A stretch of DNA of 47,080 nt from Mycolicibacterium porcinum (GTDB lineage Bacteria; Actinomycetota; Actinomycetes; Mycobacteriales; Mycobacteriaceae): the NCBI GenBank assembly GCA_001942045.1, contig MSTD01000027.1, positions 1-47,080 on the forward strand, written 5' to 3'. Each line of letters starts with the position of its first letter. Position 1 is the stretch's first letter. Shown here in pieces: positions 1 to 7,958 of the stretch. Made by a program: the position numbers and the translations under genes. Under the pieces are notes generated by a model, which did no database searches, was not told the origin of the DNA, and saw only the letters and a list, made by a program, of their open reading frames with translations.

Positions 1-91
1 CGGTGGCATCGGCGCTGGCGATGCCGGCGCCGGCCAGGCTGCCGGCCACTGCACACGCGGCCACGCCGGTGCGGATCAGGTTTTTCAGCAT
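1..91 (-). CDS. Secreted protein, N-terminal fragment (window edge)
   Basis: Only the first 30 codons are inside the window; the gene runs off the left edge. The reading begins MLKNLIRTGVAACAVAGSLA and ends near an AGIASADA signal-peptidase-like site, so this is a classical Sec signal peptide. A GGAG ribosome-binding site lies 4 nt before the ATG. It starts 16 nt after the stop of the DUF732 gene at 108-437 and is probably co-transcribed with it. The mature part cannot be seen. By position and signal-peptide style it may be a second DUF732-like secreted protein, but that is inference. Confidence 0.6.
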   Translation of the reverse strand, partial: MLKNLIRTGVAACAVAGSLAGAGIASADAT

Positions 92-107
92 GTCACTCCA
101 AAGTCGT

Positions 108-437
108 TCAGTGCGCGGCTTGTTCGTAGACGAACCGCTGATCGGGGCAGTAGTAGTTGATGGCGGTGCCCAGGAACTGCCACGACTGGGCGTCGGTGCT
201 GTCCTTATCGAGTTGCTTCTTCACGAAACCGACCGAGTCCTGGGCGGTGTGGTCGACGCCGTTGTGCAACCGCTTGCACATGATCTTGCCGATCCAGGCG
301 TTGTAGTCCTTCTGTCCGTAGATCCCGAAGGTGTGCAACTCGTTGGCGAAATCCGTGTCCGGATCGGCGTAGGCCGGCGCCGCGACGGCCAGACTTGTTG
401 CCGCGCCGAACATCAGGGCGATGAGTACTCGCTTCAT
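108..437 (-). CDS. DUF732-type small secreted protein
   Basis: This 109-residue protein has a cleavable signal peptide (residues 1-25, ending AAPAYA before DPDTDF). The mature domain is small and helical with two cysteines, at about 54 and 97, that could form a disulfide. The FANELHTFGIY start and the NYYCPDQ end resemble DUF732, a family of short mycobacterial exported proteins of unknown function. Its ATG overlaps the stop of the upstream mmpL gene (ATGA), so it is the third translated gene of the mmpS-mmpL operon. That suggests a periplasmic role linked to the exporter, but no activity is known. Confidence 0.75.
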   Translation of the reverse strand: MKRVLIALMFGAATSLAVAAPAYADPDTDFANELHTFGIYGQKDYNAWIGKIMCKRLHNGVDHTAQDSVGFVKKQLDKDSTDAQSWQFLGTAINYYCPDQRFVYEQAAH

Positions 438-3340
438 CAGACCACAGCCTCCTGGGGGTCTCGTTGGATCGGTTTCGGCCAGGGCTGCGGCAGCGGACGC
501 TGCCGGACCCGTTGCGGCCACCAGAACCAGCGGCCGAGCAGCGTGGCGATCGACGGTGTCATCAGCGACCGGACCACGAGGGTGTCGAATAGCAGGCCCA
601 GGCCGATGGTCGTACCCACTTGACCGATCACGATCAAACTGCTGACCGCCATCGATCCCATGGTGAAGGCGAAGACCAAACCTGCCGAGGTGACCACGGC
701 ACCGGTGCCGACCATGGCCCGGATGATCCCGGTCTTCAGCCCCGCGTGGATCTCTTCCTTTATTCGTGAGACCAGCAGCAGGTTGTAGTCCGCGCCCACC
801 GCGAGCAGGACGATGACCGACATCGGCATCACCATCCAGTGCAACGGGATTCCCACGATGTGCTGCCACAGCAGGACCGACAGCCCGAACGCGGACGCGA
901 GGCTGAGCACCACCGTGCCGACGATCACCGCTGAGGCCACCACGGCACGGGTGAGCACCAACATGATGATGAAGATCAGGATCAGTGCCGCCGCGGCGAC
1001 GATGATCAGGTCATAGTCGGCGCCTTGCTGCATGTCGGCGAACGTCGCCGAACTGCCGCCGAGGTAGATCTTGGATCCCTCCAGCGGTGTGCCCTTGATC
1101 GCGTCGGTCGCCGCGACCTTGAGCGGGGCGATGCGTGCGGTGCCTTCCGGTGTCAGCGGATCGCCCTGGTGAATGATGGTGAACCGCACCGCATGCCCGT
1201 CCGGCGACATGAACAGCTTGAGGCCACGCTGGAAGTCGTCGGTCCCGAAGGCTTCCGGTGGCAGGTAGAACGAATCGTCGTTCTTGGCCGTATCGAACGC
1301 TTCGCTCATGGCGGTGGCGGTGTTCTGCATCGCCATCGTCTGATCCTGTTGAGCCTTCTGCACCTGATACTGGTTCAGCAGAATCTGCTTCTGGTTCTTC
1401 ATGGTTTGGATCTGCGCCGGCAACACGGCGACCATCCGCGGCATCAGGTCGGCCATGCGCTGCATCTCGGGAACCAGGTCCTGGAAGTCGTCGGACATCG
1501 TGTTGATGCCGTCGAGGCTTTCGAAGATCGACCGCATCGACCAGCAGACCGGGATGTCGAAGCAGTGCGGTTCCCAGTAGAAGTAGTTGCGGATCGGCCG
1601 GAAGAAATCGTCGAAATCCGCGAGGTGGTCGCGTACTTCGGACATGTCGCCCGACGTGGTCTTCATCTTGTCGGCCATTCGCTGCGACACTGCGGCCAGT
1701 TCGGTCTGGATGTTCATCATCTCGGTCATCGAGTCGATGCTGGTTTGCAGGTCGTTGGCCTGCTTGAGGATGTTGTCCAGATTGTTCTGCAGGTAGTCGT
1801 TGTTCATCAGCTGGGTCGTGCCGCTCTGGCCCAGCGTGTACGGGATCGTCGAGTGCTTGATCGGATCGCCGTCGGGACGAGTGATGGTCTGCACCTGGGC
1901 GATACCGTGCACGTTCTTGAGTGCCTTGGCGATCTTGTCGATCACCAGGAAATCCGCGGGGTTCCGCAGATCACGGTCGGACTCGATCATCATCAGGTCC
2001 GGGTTCATCTTGGCCTGCGAGAAGTGCCGGAACGCGGCGTCGTATCCGATGTTCGTCCCGACGTCCTTGGGCAGGAAGATGCGGTCGTTGTAGGTGGTGT
2101 GATAGCCGGGCAGGGCGAGCAGACCGACCAACGCAGCCACGATGGCGCACACCAGGATTGCGCCCGGCCAGCGGACGGTCGCGGTACCGACCCGGTGCCA
2201 TCCGCGGGACTTCGAATGCCGCTTGGGCTCAAGGGTTTTGCCGAACCGGCTGGCAACCGAGATGACGGCCGGCCCCAGGGTCAGCGCCATGGCGACCACC
2301 ATCGTCATTCCGATCGCCAGGGGAATGCCCATGGTCTGGAAGTACGGCAGGCGGGTGAAGTGCAGGCAGAACGTCGCACCGGCGATGGTCAGGCCCGAGG
2401 CGAGCACGACATGGGCCGTGCCGTGGAACATGTCGTAGTAGGCAGCTTCTTTGTCCTCGCCGGTTCTTCGTGCTTCCTGATATCGGCCGATCAGGAAGAT
2501 CGCGTAGTCGGTGGCCGCGGCGATGGCCAGGGTCACCAGCATGTTGGTCGCGAACGTGGTGAGGCCGAAGAAGTTGTGATAGCCCAGTAGCGCGACGAGG
2601 CCACGGGCGCCGGACAATTCGAGCACGACCATCAGCAGCACGATCAGCGTGGTGATGATCGATCGGTAGACGCCGAGCAGCATCACCGCGATGACGCCAA
2701 AGGTGACGAGCTCGATCAGCTCCATGCTCTCGTCGCCGACGATGTTCTGGTCGGTGCTGGAGGCCGCCGACCCGGTGACGTACGCCTTCACGCCATCGGG
2801 GGCGGGGCTTTCGGTGGCGATGCGCCGCACCGCCTCGACCGACTCGTTGGCCAGCGTCTCGCCCTGGTCGCCGGCGATGTACACCTGCACGTAGGCGGCC
2901 TTGCCGTCGCGGCTCTGGGCGCCCTTGGCGGTCAGGGTGTCGCCCCAGAAGTCCTGCACATGCTGCACGTGGGTGGTATCAGCGCGCAGGTCACGGACCA
3001 TCTGGTCGTAGAACATGTGCGCTTCCAGGCCCAGCGGCTTGTCGCCTTCGAGCACGACCATCACCGAGCTACTGGTGTCGTACTCCTGGAACTTCTTGCC
3101 GACCTCTTTGATCGCGATCATCGACGGCGCGTCGTTGGGACTCATCGACACCGCGCGCATCTTGCCGACGACCTCGAGTTGCGGCACAACGGTGTTGAGC
3201 AGCGCGACGATCACGATCCAGATCAGGATGATCGGCAGGGCGAACATCCTGATGAATCGCGGGATCGCCGGGCGCGGAGGTGCCTTGTGGCGCCCCGTCG
3301 GGATGGTGTCGGTCGGGGTGTCGTCCGTGGGCGCGCTCAT
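437..3340 (-). CDS. mmpL: MmpL-family RND lipid/siderophore exporter
   Basis: A 967-residue inner-membrane transporter of the MmpL (RND) family, powered by proton flux. One helix lies at about 31-50, the first porter loop at 51-205, a TM block at about 208-410, a long second loop at 411-770 and a TM block at 776-930. Asp-Tyr pairs of the proton relay are visible at 278-279 and 851-852. The second loop contains a long helical stretch at about 510-690 with cysteines 593 and 599; this coiled-coil hairpin is typical of the MmpL4/MmpL5 branch that pairs with MmpS and exports siderophores or drugs. Its start overlaps the mmpS stop by ATGA. The divergent tetR gene and palindrome suggest repressor control. 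The substrate is not predictable from sequence. Confidence 0.93.
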   Translation of the reverse strand: MSAPTDDTPTDTIPTGRHKAPPRPAIPRFIRMFALPIILIWIVIVALLNTVVPQLEVVGKMRAVSMSPNDAPSMIAIKEVGKKFQEYDTSSSVMVVLEGDKPLGLEAHMFYDQMVRDLRADTTHVQHVQDFWGDTLTAKGAQSRDGKAAYVQVYIAGDQGETLANESVEAVRRIATESPAPDGVKAYVTGSAASSTDQNIVGDESMELIELVTFGVIAVMLLGVYRSIITTLIVLLMVVLELSGARGLVALLGYHNFFGLTTFATNMLVTLAIAAATDYAIFLIGRYQEARRTGEDKEAAYYDMFHGTAHVVLASGLTIAGATFCLHFTRLPYFQTMGIPLAIGMTMVVAMALTLGPAVISVASRFGKTLEPKRHSKSRGWHRVGTATVRWPGAILVCAIVAALVGLLALPGYHTTYNDRIFLPKDVGTNIGYDAAFRHFSQAKMNPDLMMIESDRDLRNPADFLVIDKIAKALKNVHGIAQVQTITRPDGDPIKHSTIPYTLGQSGTTQLMNNDYLQNNLDNILKQANDLQTSIDSMTEMMNIQTELAAVSQRMADKMKTTSGDMSEVRDHLADFDDFFRPIRNYFYWEPHCFDIPVCWSMRSIFESLDGINTMSDDFQDLVPEMQRMADLMPRMVAVLPAQIQTMKNQKQILLNQYQVQKAQQDQTMAMQNTATAMSEAFDTAKNDDSFYLPPEAFGTDDFQRGLKLFMSPDGHAVRFTIIHQGDPLTPEGTARIAPLKVAATDAIKGTPLEGSKIYLGGSSATFADMQQGADYDLIIVAAAALILIFIIMLVLTRAVVASAVIVGTVVLSLASAFGLSVLLWQHIVGIPLHWMVMPMSVIVLLAVGADYNLLLVSRIKEEIHAGLKTGIIRAMVGTGAVVTSAGLVFAFTMGSMAVSSLIVIGQVGTTIGLGLLFDTLVVRSLMTPSIATLLGRWFWWPQRVRQRPLPQPWPKPIQRDPQEAVV

Positions 3341-3762
3341 GCTGCCTTCACAAAGCAGAAGGTTTGTGCGTTCAATCCAGTAGCCGTTCTCTCTTCTTTG
3401 ACCTCGTCATCGACAGTGACTCGGCAACTGATGCTGTCCCCGTCGCCCTGGGCCATGATGTTGGGCTGCACCGACGGCAACGTCGTCTGCAGCGTCAAAG
3501 TCCATGGCAGCGGCACGGTTCCGGTGCGCTGGGGTTTGCCTTCGAGATCCATGTAGTTGATGACGGCAGTGCCGCCGTTACCGAAGATTTCGTACTTCAC
3601 GAACTTGGGGTTGAAGTCCTCGGCGTTGTCCGACGTGGTGTCCGTGATGATCACGGGGTGTGCGCCGAAGACCTTGCGGACGTTCATGACGATGAGCACG
3701 CCGGCTCCCATGGCGATGACGATCAGTATCGGGAGCCAAATTCGGCTGATGACCTTCAGCAT
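3337..3762 (-). CDS. mmpS: MmpS-family accessory protein
   Basis: A 141-residue protein with one N-terminal membrane helix (about 8-27) and a periplasmic beta-rich MmpS domain ending in two cysteines (near 113 and 136), as in MmpS4/MmpS5. MmpS proteins bind the partner MmpL and are needed for export. The gene overlaps mmpL by 4 nt. The ATG at 3762 has no purine-rich ribosome-binding site (preceding bases CCTTCCAGCCAAA), and no ATG or GTG is available upstream in frame. Instead a short leader ORF (3756-3815) with a strong ribosome-binding site ends 7 nt inside mmpS, so initiation by translational coupling is likely. Confidence 0.9.
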   Translation of the reverse strand: MLKVISRIWLPILIVIAMGAGVLIVMNVRKVFGAHPVIITDTTSDNAEDFNPKFVKYEIFGNGGTAVINYMDLEGKPQRTGTVPLPWTLTLQTTLPSVQPNIMAQGDGDSISCRVTVDDEVKEERTATGLNAQTFCFVKAA

Positions 3763-3815
3763 TTTGGCTGGAAGGGGAATGCGGCGAAGTGGTGCCGCGC
3801 CTGGACGGCTGTCAT
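3756..3815 (-). CDS. 19-codon leader ORF coupled to mmpS
   Basis: The ATG at 3815 is preceded by GGGAGG with a 7-nt spacer, a far better initiation site than that of mmpS. The ORF encodes 19 residues, beginning MTAVQARHH and ending PKC. Its TGA stop (3758-3756) lies in the +1 frame right after the mmpS start codon, so a ribosome finishing it sits on the mmpS ATG. This geometry fits termination-reinitiation or a regulatory leader peptide. It is seen by direct reading only; no homology is claimed. Alternatively the GGGAGG could be chance. Confidence 0.5.
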   Translation of the reverse strand: MTAVQARHHFAAFPFQPKC

Positions 3816-3898
3816 TGATGGGCCTCCCGACGTGTTGTTGCGTACGCGACGACCTGCTATTAGGCAGCCTACGCAGTTCGAAGGGTAAAGTTAGCCGA

Positions 3899-3925
3899 AT
3901 AAGTGGATATGATCAATCCACTTAT
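3899..3925. promoter_or_regulatory. Perfect inverted repeat, probable TetR operator
   Basis: ATAAGTGGAT - 7 nt - ATCCACTTAT is a perfect 10-bp inverted repeat in the region shared by mmpS-mmpL (minus) and tetR (plus). A further CACTTA half-site recurs 16 bp downstream at 3935-3940, touching the tetR -10. Position and symmetry fit autorepression and control of the exporter by the adjacent TetR protein. Confidence 0.75.
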
Positions 3926-3938
3926 GACCCCGATCACT

Positions 3939-3944
3939 TAAGCT
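3939..3944 (+). promoter_or_regulatory. -10 element of tetR (TAAGCT)
   Basis: TANNNT lies 7 nt before the ATG at 3952, which would place the transcript start on or near the start codon. GAGGG lies between, so a ribosome-binding site is also possible. Confidence 0.45.
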
Positions 3945-3951
3945 GAGGGAT

Positions 3952-4614
3952 ATGACCGAGGAAACACGTCCCGTGCTGCGCAGGGATGCCGAACGCAATC
4001 GGCAGCGTGTGCTCACCGCAGCGCGGGAACTGTTTGCCGTCAAGGGGCTCGAGGCGACGCTGAACGACGTCGCACGGCACGCCAATGTCGGAGTGGGCAC
4101 GGTGTACCGGCGCTTCGCCACGAAGGAAGAGCTCATCGAGGCCATCTTCGTCGATGGTATGGAGCAGCTCACCGCGCTCGCTGAAACCGCACTACAGCAA
4201 GAAGATTCATGGGCGGGGTTCGCCTGGTACGTCGAGAGCATGTGCGAGATCACGGCGACCGACCGGGGGCTGCGGGAAATCGCGTTCAGCAAGGCCTATG
4301 GCGGGGACCGGGTGAAGGCCTGCCAGGAACGGCTCGTTCCGGTGCTGACCAAGCTGGTCGAACGGGCACAGGGCGACGGTCATCTGCGTCCCGAAGTGTC
4401 GTCGACGGACATGCCGCTCTTCGGGCTGTTGTCCGGCACCGTGAGCGAATTCGCCGGCAATGTCGACCCGGAGCTCTGGCGCCGGTACGTGTCGCTCCTT
4501 CTCGAAGGCATGCGCTATCACGCCGATCAGTCACCGGTTCCGGTGAACGCGCTCGACAGTGAAGCGCTCGACACCGCGATGAAGTCGTGGGAGCCGGCCG
4601 GGCCGCCTCGCTGA
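3952..4614 (+). CDS. TetR/AcrR-family regulator, divergent from mmpS-mmpL
   Basis: A 220-residue TetR-family protein. The N-terminal DNA-binding domain (about 12-65) contains the helix-turn-helix TLNDVARHANVGVGTVYRRF at 36-55; the remaining helical part (70-205) is the ligand and dimer domain, which is not conserved enough to name an effector. The start is supported by GAGGG just upstream. The gene is divergent from mmpS-mmpL with a 10+10 bp palindrome between, the standard arrangement of TetR-controlled MmpS/MmpL pumps in mycobacteria, where loss of the repressor raises pump expression. That it controls this pump is inference from position. Confidence 0.88.
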   Translation: MTEETRPVLRRDAERNRQRVLTAARELFAVKGLEATLNDVARHANVGVGTVYRRFATKEELIEAIFVDGMEQLTALAETALQQEDSWAGFAWYVESMCEITATDRGLREIAFSKAYGGDRVKACQERLVPVLTKLVERAQGDGHLRPEVSSTDMPLFGLLSGTVSEFAGNVDPELWRRYVSLLLEGMRYHADQSPVPVNALDSEALDTAMKSWEPAGPPR

Positions 4615-4671
4615 CGCCGCGCCGATGTGGTGCTGACGTTTCGGAAACGCTTGTGTGGGCACAATATCCAC

Positions 4672-5532
4672 GTGGCTATCAACGGTGACTCAGGTGTGGA
4701 CTCATCGCAGCTGTTCTGCGGTGTGGATCTGGCCCGGCGTATCGAGAAGGCCGAGGCGGACCTCATCTCGGCCGCGACGCACGCCGCCGGCCATCGTGGC
4801 GCTGACGGGCTCGTCCTGCCGGTCGCCGGCGGATACGCCTGTTTCGCTGAAGCCGAGTCACCGATGAACAAGGTGGTCGGCCTCGGATTCGACGGGTTGC
4901 CCGACGAGGCGGTGCTCGGTGAGATCGAGCGGGCCTTCGCCGCGCGCGGCGCCGCCACCCGGGTGGAGCTGGCCAACCTCGCCGATCCGGAGATCACGGC
5001 ATTGTTGTCTCGACGCGGCTATCGCCTCATCGAGTTCGAGAACGTGCTCGGCAGGCCGATCGGTATCGAGGAGCCGCCGTCGACCGAGGTCGAGGTGCGC
5101 CGGGCCGATGACCTGGGCGCCTGGGTGAACGTCGTGGTGGAGGGCTTCGCCCATCCAGACGGTGAGGGGCCGGTGAGCCATGAGCAGTTCCCCGCCGACA
5201 TCATCGAGCGAGCCGAACGGGATATGGAAAAGGCCGGGGCCACCGCGTATATCGCGCTGCTCGACGGAGTCGTCGCCGGCGGCGGCATGATGCGACTGGC
5301 CGGGCCGATCGCTCAGCTGGCCGGGGCGGCGACGGCGCCGGCCCACCGGCGCCGCGGGGTACAGGCCGCGCTGTTGGCAGCGCGGCTGGCCGAGGCTGCC
5401 CACACCGGATGCGAGATCGCCGTGGTGACAACGGCGCCCGGCTCGAAGTCCCAGCACAACGTGCAGCGCAGCGGTTTCCAGCTGCTCTACACGCGGGCGA
5501 TCCTGGTGAAGCCCGTCGAGGCGGTTCAGTAA
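4672..5532 (+). CDS. GNAT-family N-acetyltransferase
   Basis: About 286 residues from the GTG at 4672. An N-terminal region (about 1-130) looks like a degenerate GNAT fold, and a C-terminal GNAT domain (about 140-280) has the acetyl-CoA-binding signature ATAPAHRRRGVQAALLAARL. This two-part layout is common in actinobacterial GNATs whose substrate is unknown. An in-frame ATG-like start lies upstream (GTG at 4627), but the protein resembles its family only from about 4672. CACAAT 6 nt before this GTG would fit a weak leaderless promoter. The 3' end overlaps the convergent PPOX gene by 7 bp. Acetyl-CoA use is well supported; the substrate is not. Confidence 0.82.
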   Translation: MAINGDSGVDSSQLFCGVDLARRIEKAEADLISAATHAAGHRGADGLVLPVAGGYACFAEAESPMNKVVGLGFDGLPDEAVLGEIERAFAARGAATRVELANLADPEITALLSRRGYRLIEFENVLGRPIGIEEPPSTEVEVRRADDLGAWVNVVVEGFAHPDGEGPVSHEQFPADIIERAERDMEKAGATAYIALLDGVVAGGGMMRLAGPIAQLAGAATAPAHRRRGVQAALLAARLAEAAHTGCEIAVVTTAPGSKSQHNVQRSGFQLLYTRAILVKPVEAVQ

Positions 5533-6140
5533 AGGATCTTGCGCAGGTTGTCCTCGCTGTAATACGCGTCGAGTTCTTCCTGGCTCTGATCGGGTTTGAA
5601 CGCCTTGGCCATCTGCGCCACCGAGGGCACGGCCGTCGGATCCCACGTCTCGGGCTTCCAGGTGTTCGAACGCAGGAATGCCTTGGGGCAGTGGAAGAAC
5701 ACTTCTTCGATGGCGATCTCGAGCGCCAGGATCGGCCGCTTGCCGTCTATTGCCATGGCGTCGAAATAGTCTGCATCCGAGAGGATTCGGCCGGTGCCGT
5801 TGATCCGCAGGGTGTCGCCGCGGCCGGGGATGACGAAGACCGTGCCCACGTGCGGGCGTTGCAGCACGTTGAGGAAGCCGTCGACGCGCCGGTTGCCGGG
5901 CCGTTCCGGGATCGCGATCGTGGTGTCGTCGATGATCTGGACGAAACCGGGCGGGTCGCCCTTGGGGGAGACGTCGACGCGGCCGTGGGCGTCGGTGGTC
6001 GCCACGAAGCCCAGCGGTGACTGCTTGAGCCAGCCCTGCTGCGCTTCCGACAGGCGGTCGGTCACCTTCTTGGCGACGGCGGCGGTGGGTTGCCCGACGA
6101 TGGCGCGCAGCTCATCTGCGGAGGTCACTTCTCGGCGCAT
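5526..6140 (-). CDS. Pyridoxamine 5'-phosphate oxidase-like flavoprotein
   Basis: A 204-residue split-barrel protein of the PPOX/FMN-binding superfamily. The core motif runs from LGFVATTDAHGRVDVSPKG through IPERPGNRRVDGFLNVL to VGTVFVIPGRGDTLRINGTG (about 43-125), followed by VFFHCPKAFLRSNTW and a C-terminal helix. The layout matches the roughly 200-residue PPOX subfamily of general FMN oxidoreductases rather than true PdxH. A GGAG ribosome-binding site precedes the ATG. It lies 57 nt downstream of menE on the same strand and may be co-transcribed with it. The substrate is unknown. Confidence 0.83.
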   Translation of the reverse strand: MRREVTSADELRAIVGQPTAAVAKKVTDRLSEAQQGWLKQSPLGFVATTDAHGRVDVSPKGDPPGFVQIIDDTTIAIPERPGNRRVDGFLNVLQRPHVGTVFVIPGRGDTLRINGTGRILSDADYFDAMAIDGKRPILALEIAIEEVFFHCPKAFLRSNTWKPETWDPTAVPSVAQMAKAFKPDQSQEELDAYYSEDNLRKILY

Positions 6141-6197
6141 GTCTCCATCATGCCGAAGTCGACAAATGAATTGTCTGGACGGGGAACGGGGCCCAGC

Positions 6198-7208
6198 TCA
6201 GCTCGTGTACCGGGCGGCCAGCGCACGTCGGTCCAGCTTGCCGATGCCGCGCCGGGGCAACTCGTCGACGATGTGCACCTCCCGCGGGGCCGCGGTGGCA
6301 TCGAGGCTCTCCGCCACGTGGGCCCGCAGCTCGGCCACGTCGGGAGCCGACGCGCCGGGGGACAGCACCAGTGCGGCCACCACCCGTTGACCGAGCCGCT
6401 CGTCGGGGACGCCGAACACCGCGCAGTCCGCGATCGCCGGATGGCCGGCCAATGCCGATTCGACCAGTTGCGGCAACACGGTCAGCCCGCCCGTGCTCAC
6501 CGCGTCATCGATACGGCCCAGGACCCGCAGTACGCCCGAATCATCCACGGCGCCAAGGTCGTCGGTGCGGAACCAGCCTGGTTCGGCAAACGGGTCCGGG
6601 CTGACCGGGTTGCGATAGCCCTTGGCCACGGTGGCCCCGCCGAGCAGGATGCGCGAGTTGTCTATCCGGACGGAGACGCCGTCGAGCGCCACCCCGTCGT
6701 ACACGCAGCCGCCCGCGGTCTCACTCATCCCGTAGGTGCGCACCACGTTGACCCCCGCGGCCCGCGCGCGTTCGGCGACCCCGGCCGGCATGGGGCCGCC
6801 CCCGATCAGAACGGCGTCGAGGTCGGCCAGCGCAGCCGCGGCGGCCGCGTCGTGCAGGCACTTGTCCAGCTGTACTGCCACCAGCGAGGCGTAGCGGCGG
6901 CCACTACCCAAAGCGGCTACCGCAGAAGGTAACTCGGCCGGGTCGAAAGATGCCGAGACGGTGACGGGCGCGGTGCCCGCCAGCACACTGCGGACCAGGA
7001 CCTGCAGGCCGGCGATGTGATAGGCGGGCAGGGCCAGCAGCCAGCGCCCGGCGCCGCCCAACCGGGCGTGGGTGGCGGTCGCGCTGGCCCGCAGCGCGTC
7101 GGCGGTCAGCAGCGCGCCCTTGGGCTTGCCGGTGGTGCCCGAGGTCGAGATCACCAGGGCGACGTCGTCGTCGATGTCCTCGCCGGCGCGCAAAGTGCTT
7201 GTCAGCAA
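6198..7208 (-). CDS. menE: o-Succinylbenzoate-CoA ligase (MenE)
   Basis: An ANL-superfamily adenylating enzyme that activates o-succinylbenzoate to its CoA thioester for MenB. The AMP-binding loop STSGTTGKPKG is near residue 20 of the form given, with RTYGMSETAGG in the middle, GWFRTDDLG and the C-terminal lysine region RRGIGKLDRRAL. From the TTG at 7208 it is 336 residues, shorter than the M. tuberculosis enzyme (about 362). Coding-like sequence continues about 40 codons upstream in frame (including GRGPAILPVPADDERQ) to a stop at 7353-7355, yet contains no ATG, GTG or TTG. Possible true starts are CTG at 7268 or ATA at 7337, which overlaps the stop of the upstream DUF3349 gene. Identity is firm; the start is not. 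Confidence 0.88.
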   Translation of the reverse strand: MLTSTLRAGEDIDDDVALVISTSGTTGKPKGALLTADALRASATATHARLGGAGRWLLALPAYHIAGLQVLVRSVLAGTAPVTVSASFDPAELPSAVAALGSGRRYASLVAVQLDKCLHDAAAAAALADLDAVLIGGGPMPAGVAERARAAGVNVVRTYGMSETAGGCVYDGVALDGVSVRIDNSRILLGGATVAKGYRNPVSPDPFAEPGWFRTDDLGAVDDSGVLRVLGRIDDAVSTGGLTVLPQLVESALAGHPAIADCAVFGVPDERLGQRVVAALVLSPGASAPDVAELRAHVAESLDATAAPREVHIVDELPRRGIGKLDRRALAARYTS

Positions 7209-7333
7209 AGAACTCTGGCGTTCGTCATCGGCGGGGACCGGCAGGATCGCCGGGCCCCGTCCGGCCAGGACCTCGTCGAGGATTGTCAGCAGTTCGTCGG
7301 TCGCGGAACCGGCGGTGATGGGGCGAAGGATGG

Positions 7334-7693
7334 CTATGCCAGGCCCCCTGGCTCATTCGGGTCGTCGCTGCGACGGCCGGCGTCGTCGGAGTCGAGGGTG
7401 TCGTCGGCATCGCGCGGATCGTCCAACGGCCATCCCTTGGCGGCCAGCCGTTCGCGCACCCGCTCGACATCCTCGGTGCGGGGCAGTTCGTCGGTGATCT
7501 GGGTGATCAGCACCCCGATATCGATGTGATCGAACTCACCGCGATCGATGAGATCTTGTGCCACGGCTTTGACTTCGTCGTTGGTCAGGCGCCGGGTCAG
7601 CAGCGCCAACAGCGGCACCCGGTCTGGCCCGGGCACCCCCTCGGGGTACCCGGCATTGAGCCAGGCCGCGATCTTCGCGAGAAAAGCGTTCAC
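7334..7693 (-). CDS. DUF3349 protein, copy next to menE
   Basis: A 119-residue protein with a helical DUF3349 domain (about 1-92; LNAGYPEGVP, LLALLTRRLTNDEV, LAAKGWPLDD) and a disordered Asp/Arg-rich tail (about 93-119). It starts at a GTG with AGGAG 8-10 nt upstream. It abuts menE on the same strand, so translation of menE may be coupled to it. A second, divergent copy lies in opposite orientation at 9565-9873. The family is small and actinobacterial with no known activity. This copy is less like the M. tuberculosis Rv0543c protein than the other one (judged from memory). Confidence 0.85.
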   Translation of the reverse strand: MNAFLAKIAAWLNAGYPEGVPGPDRVPLLALLTRRLTNDEVKAVAQDLIDRGEFDHIDIGVLITQITDELPRTEDVERVRERLAAKGWPLDDPRDADDTLDSDDAGRRSDDPNEPGGLA

Positions 7694-7856
7694 TGTGCCT
7701 ACTCCTGATGCACCCGAGCGAGGTTCCTCCGGACATACGAGTTTGAGCCGGAAGACGGCATTGATGTTAGTGCCGTCCGCCGACTCTGGCTCGCAGTGAA
7801 CTTATAGCCCGCTCTGGGATCGGCAAACCGCCCCGGCGAACAATCCGGGGTAGACA

Positions 7857-7874
7857 GATGAACACTCGGTGAAC
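7857..7874 (-). promoter_or_regulatory. PHO-box-like direct repeat upstream of pitA
   Basis: Read on the minus strand, GTTCACC (7874-7868) and GTTCATC (7863-7857) are direct repeats with an 11-bp period, and a weaker GTTCGCC lies 22 bp further away (7841-7835). This matches the format of actinobacterial PHO boxes bound by PhoP/RegX3-type regulators. Its place about 85 bp before a phosphate transporter makes phosphate control plausible, but unproven. Confidence 0.4.
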
Positions 7875-7958
7875 TCATTCGTAGCGTATTCGAATTCCCA
7901 GCTCAGCGAGGTGTTTCCGGCTGGTCAAAATCGCCAGTGGTCCGACAGAATTACCGCC

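Noticed and set aside
1025..2590. A 521-codon open frame on the plus strand opposite mmpL
   Set aside because: It lies wholly inside the well-supported mmpL gene, is rich in His, Arg, Val and Gly as expected for a GC-rich antisense frame, and has no domain or ribosome-binding site.
3861..3871. TAGGC-A-GCCTA palindrome in the tetR-mmpS intergenic region
   Set aside because: It is short and unrelated in sequence to the 10+10 bp operator; it could be chance or part of the mmpS promoter.
6155..6178. Imperfect dyad GACAA/TTGTC upstream of the PPOX gene
   Set aside because: The 5-bp arms are too short and imperfect to separate from chance; no matching site was seen elsewhere.
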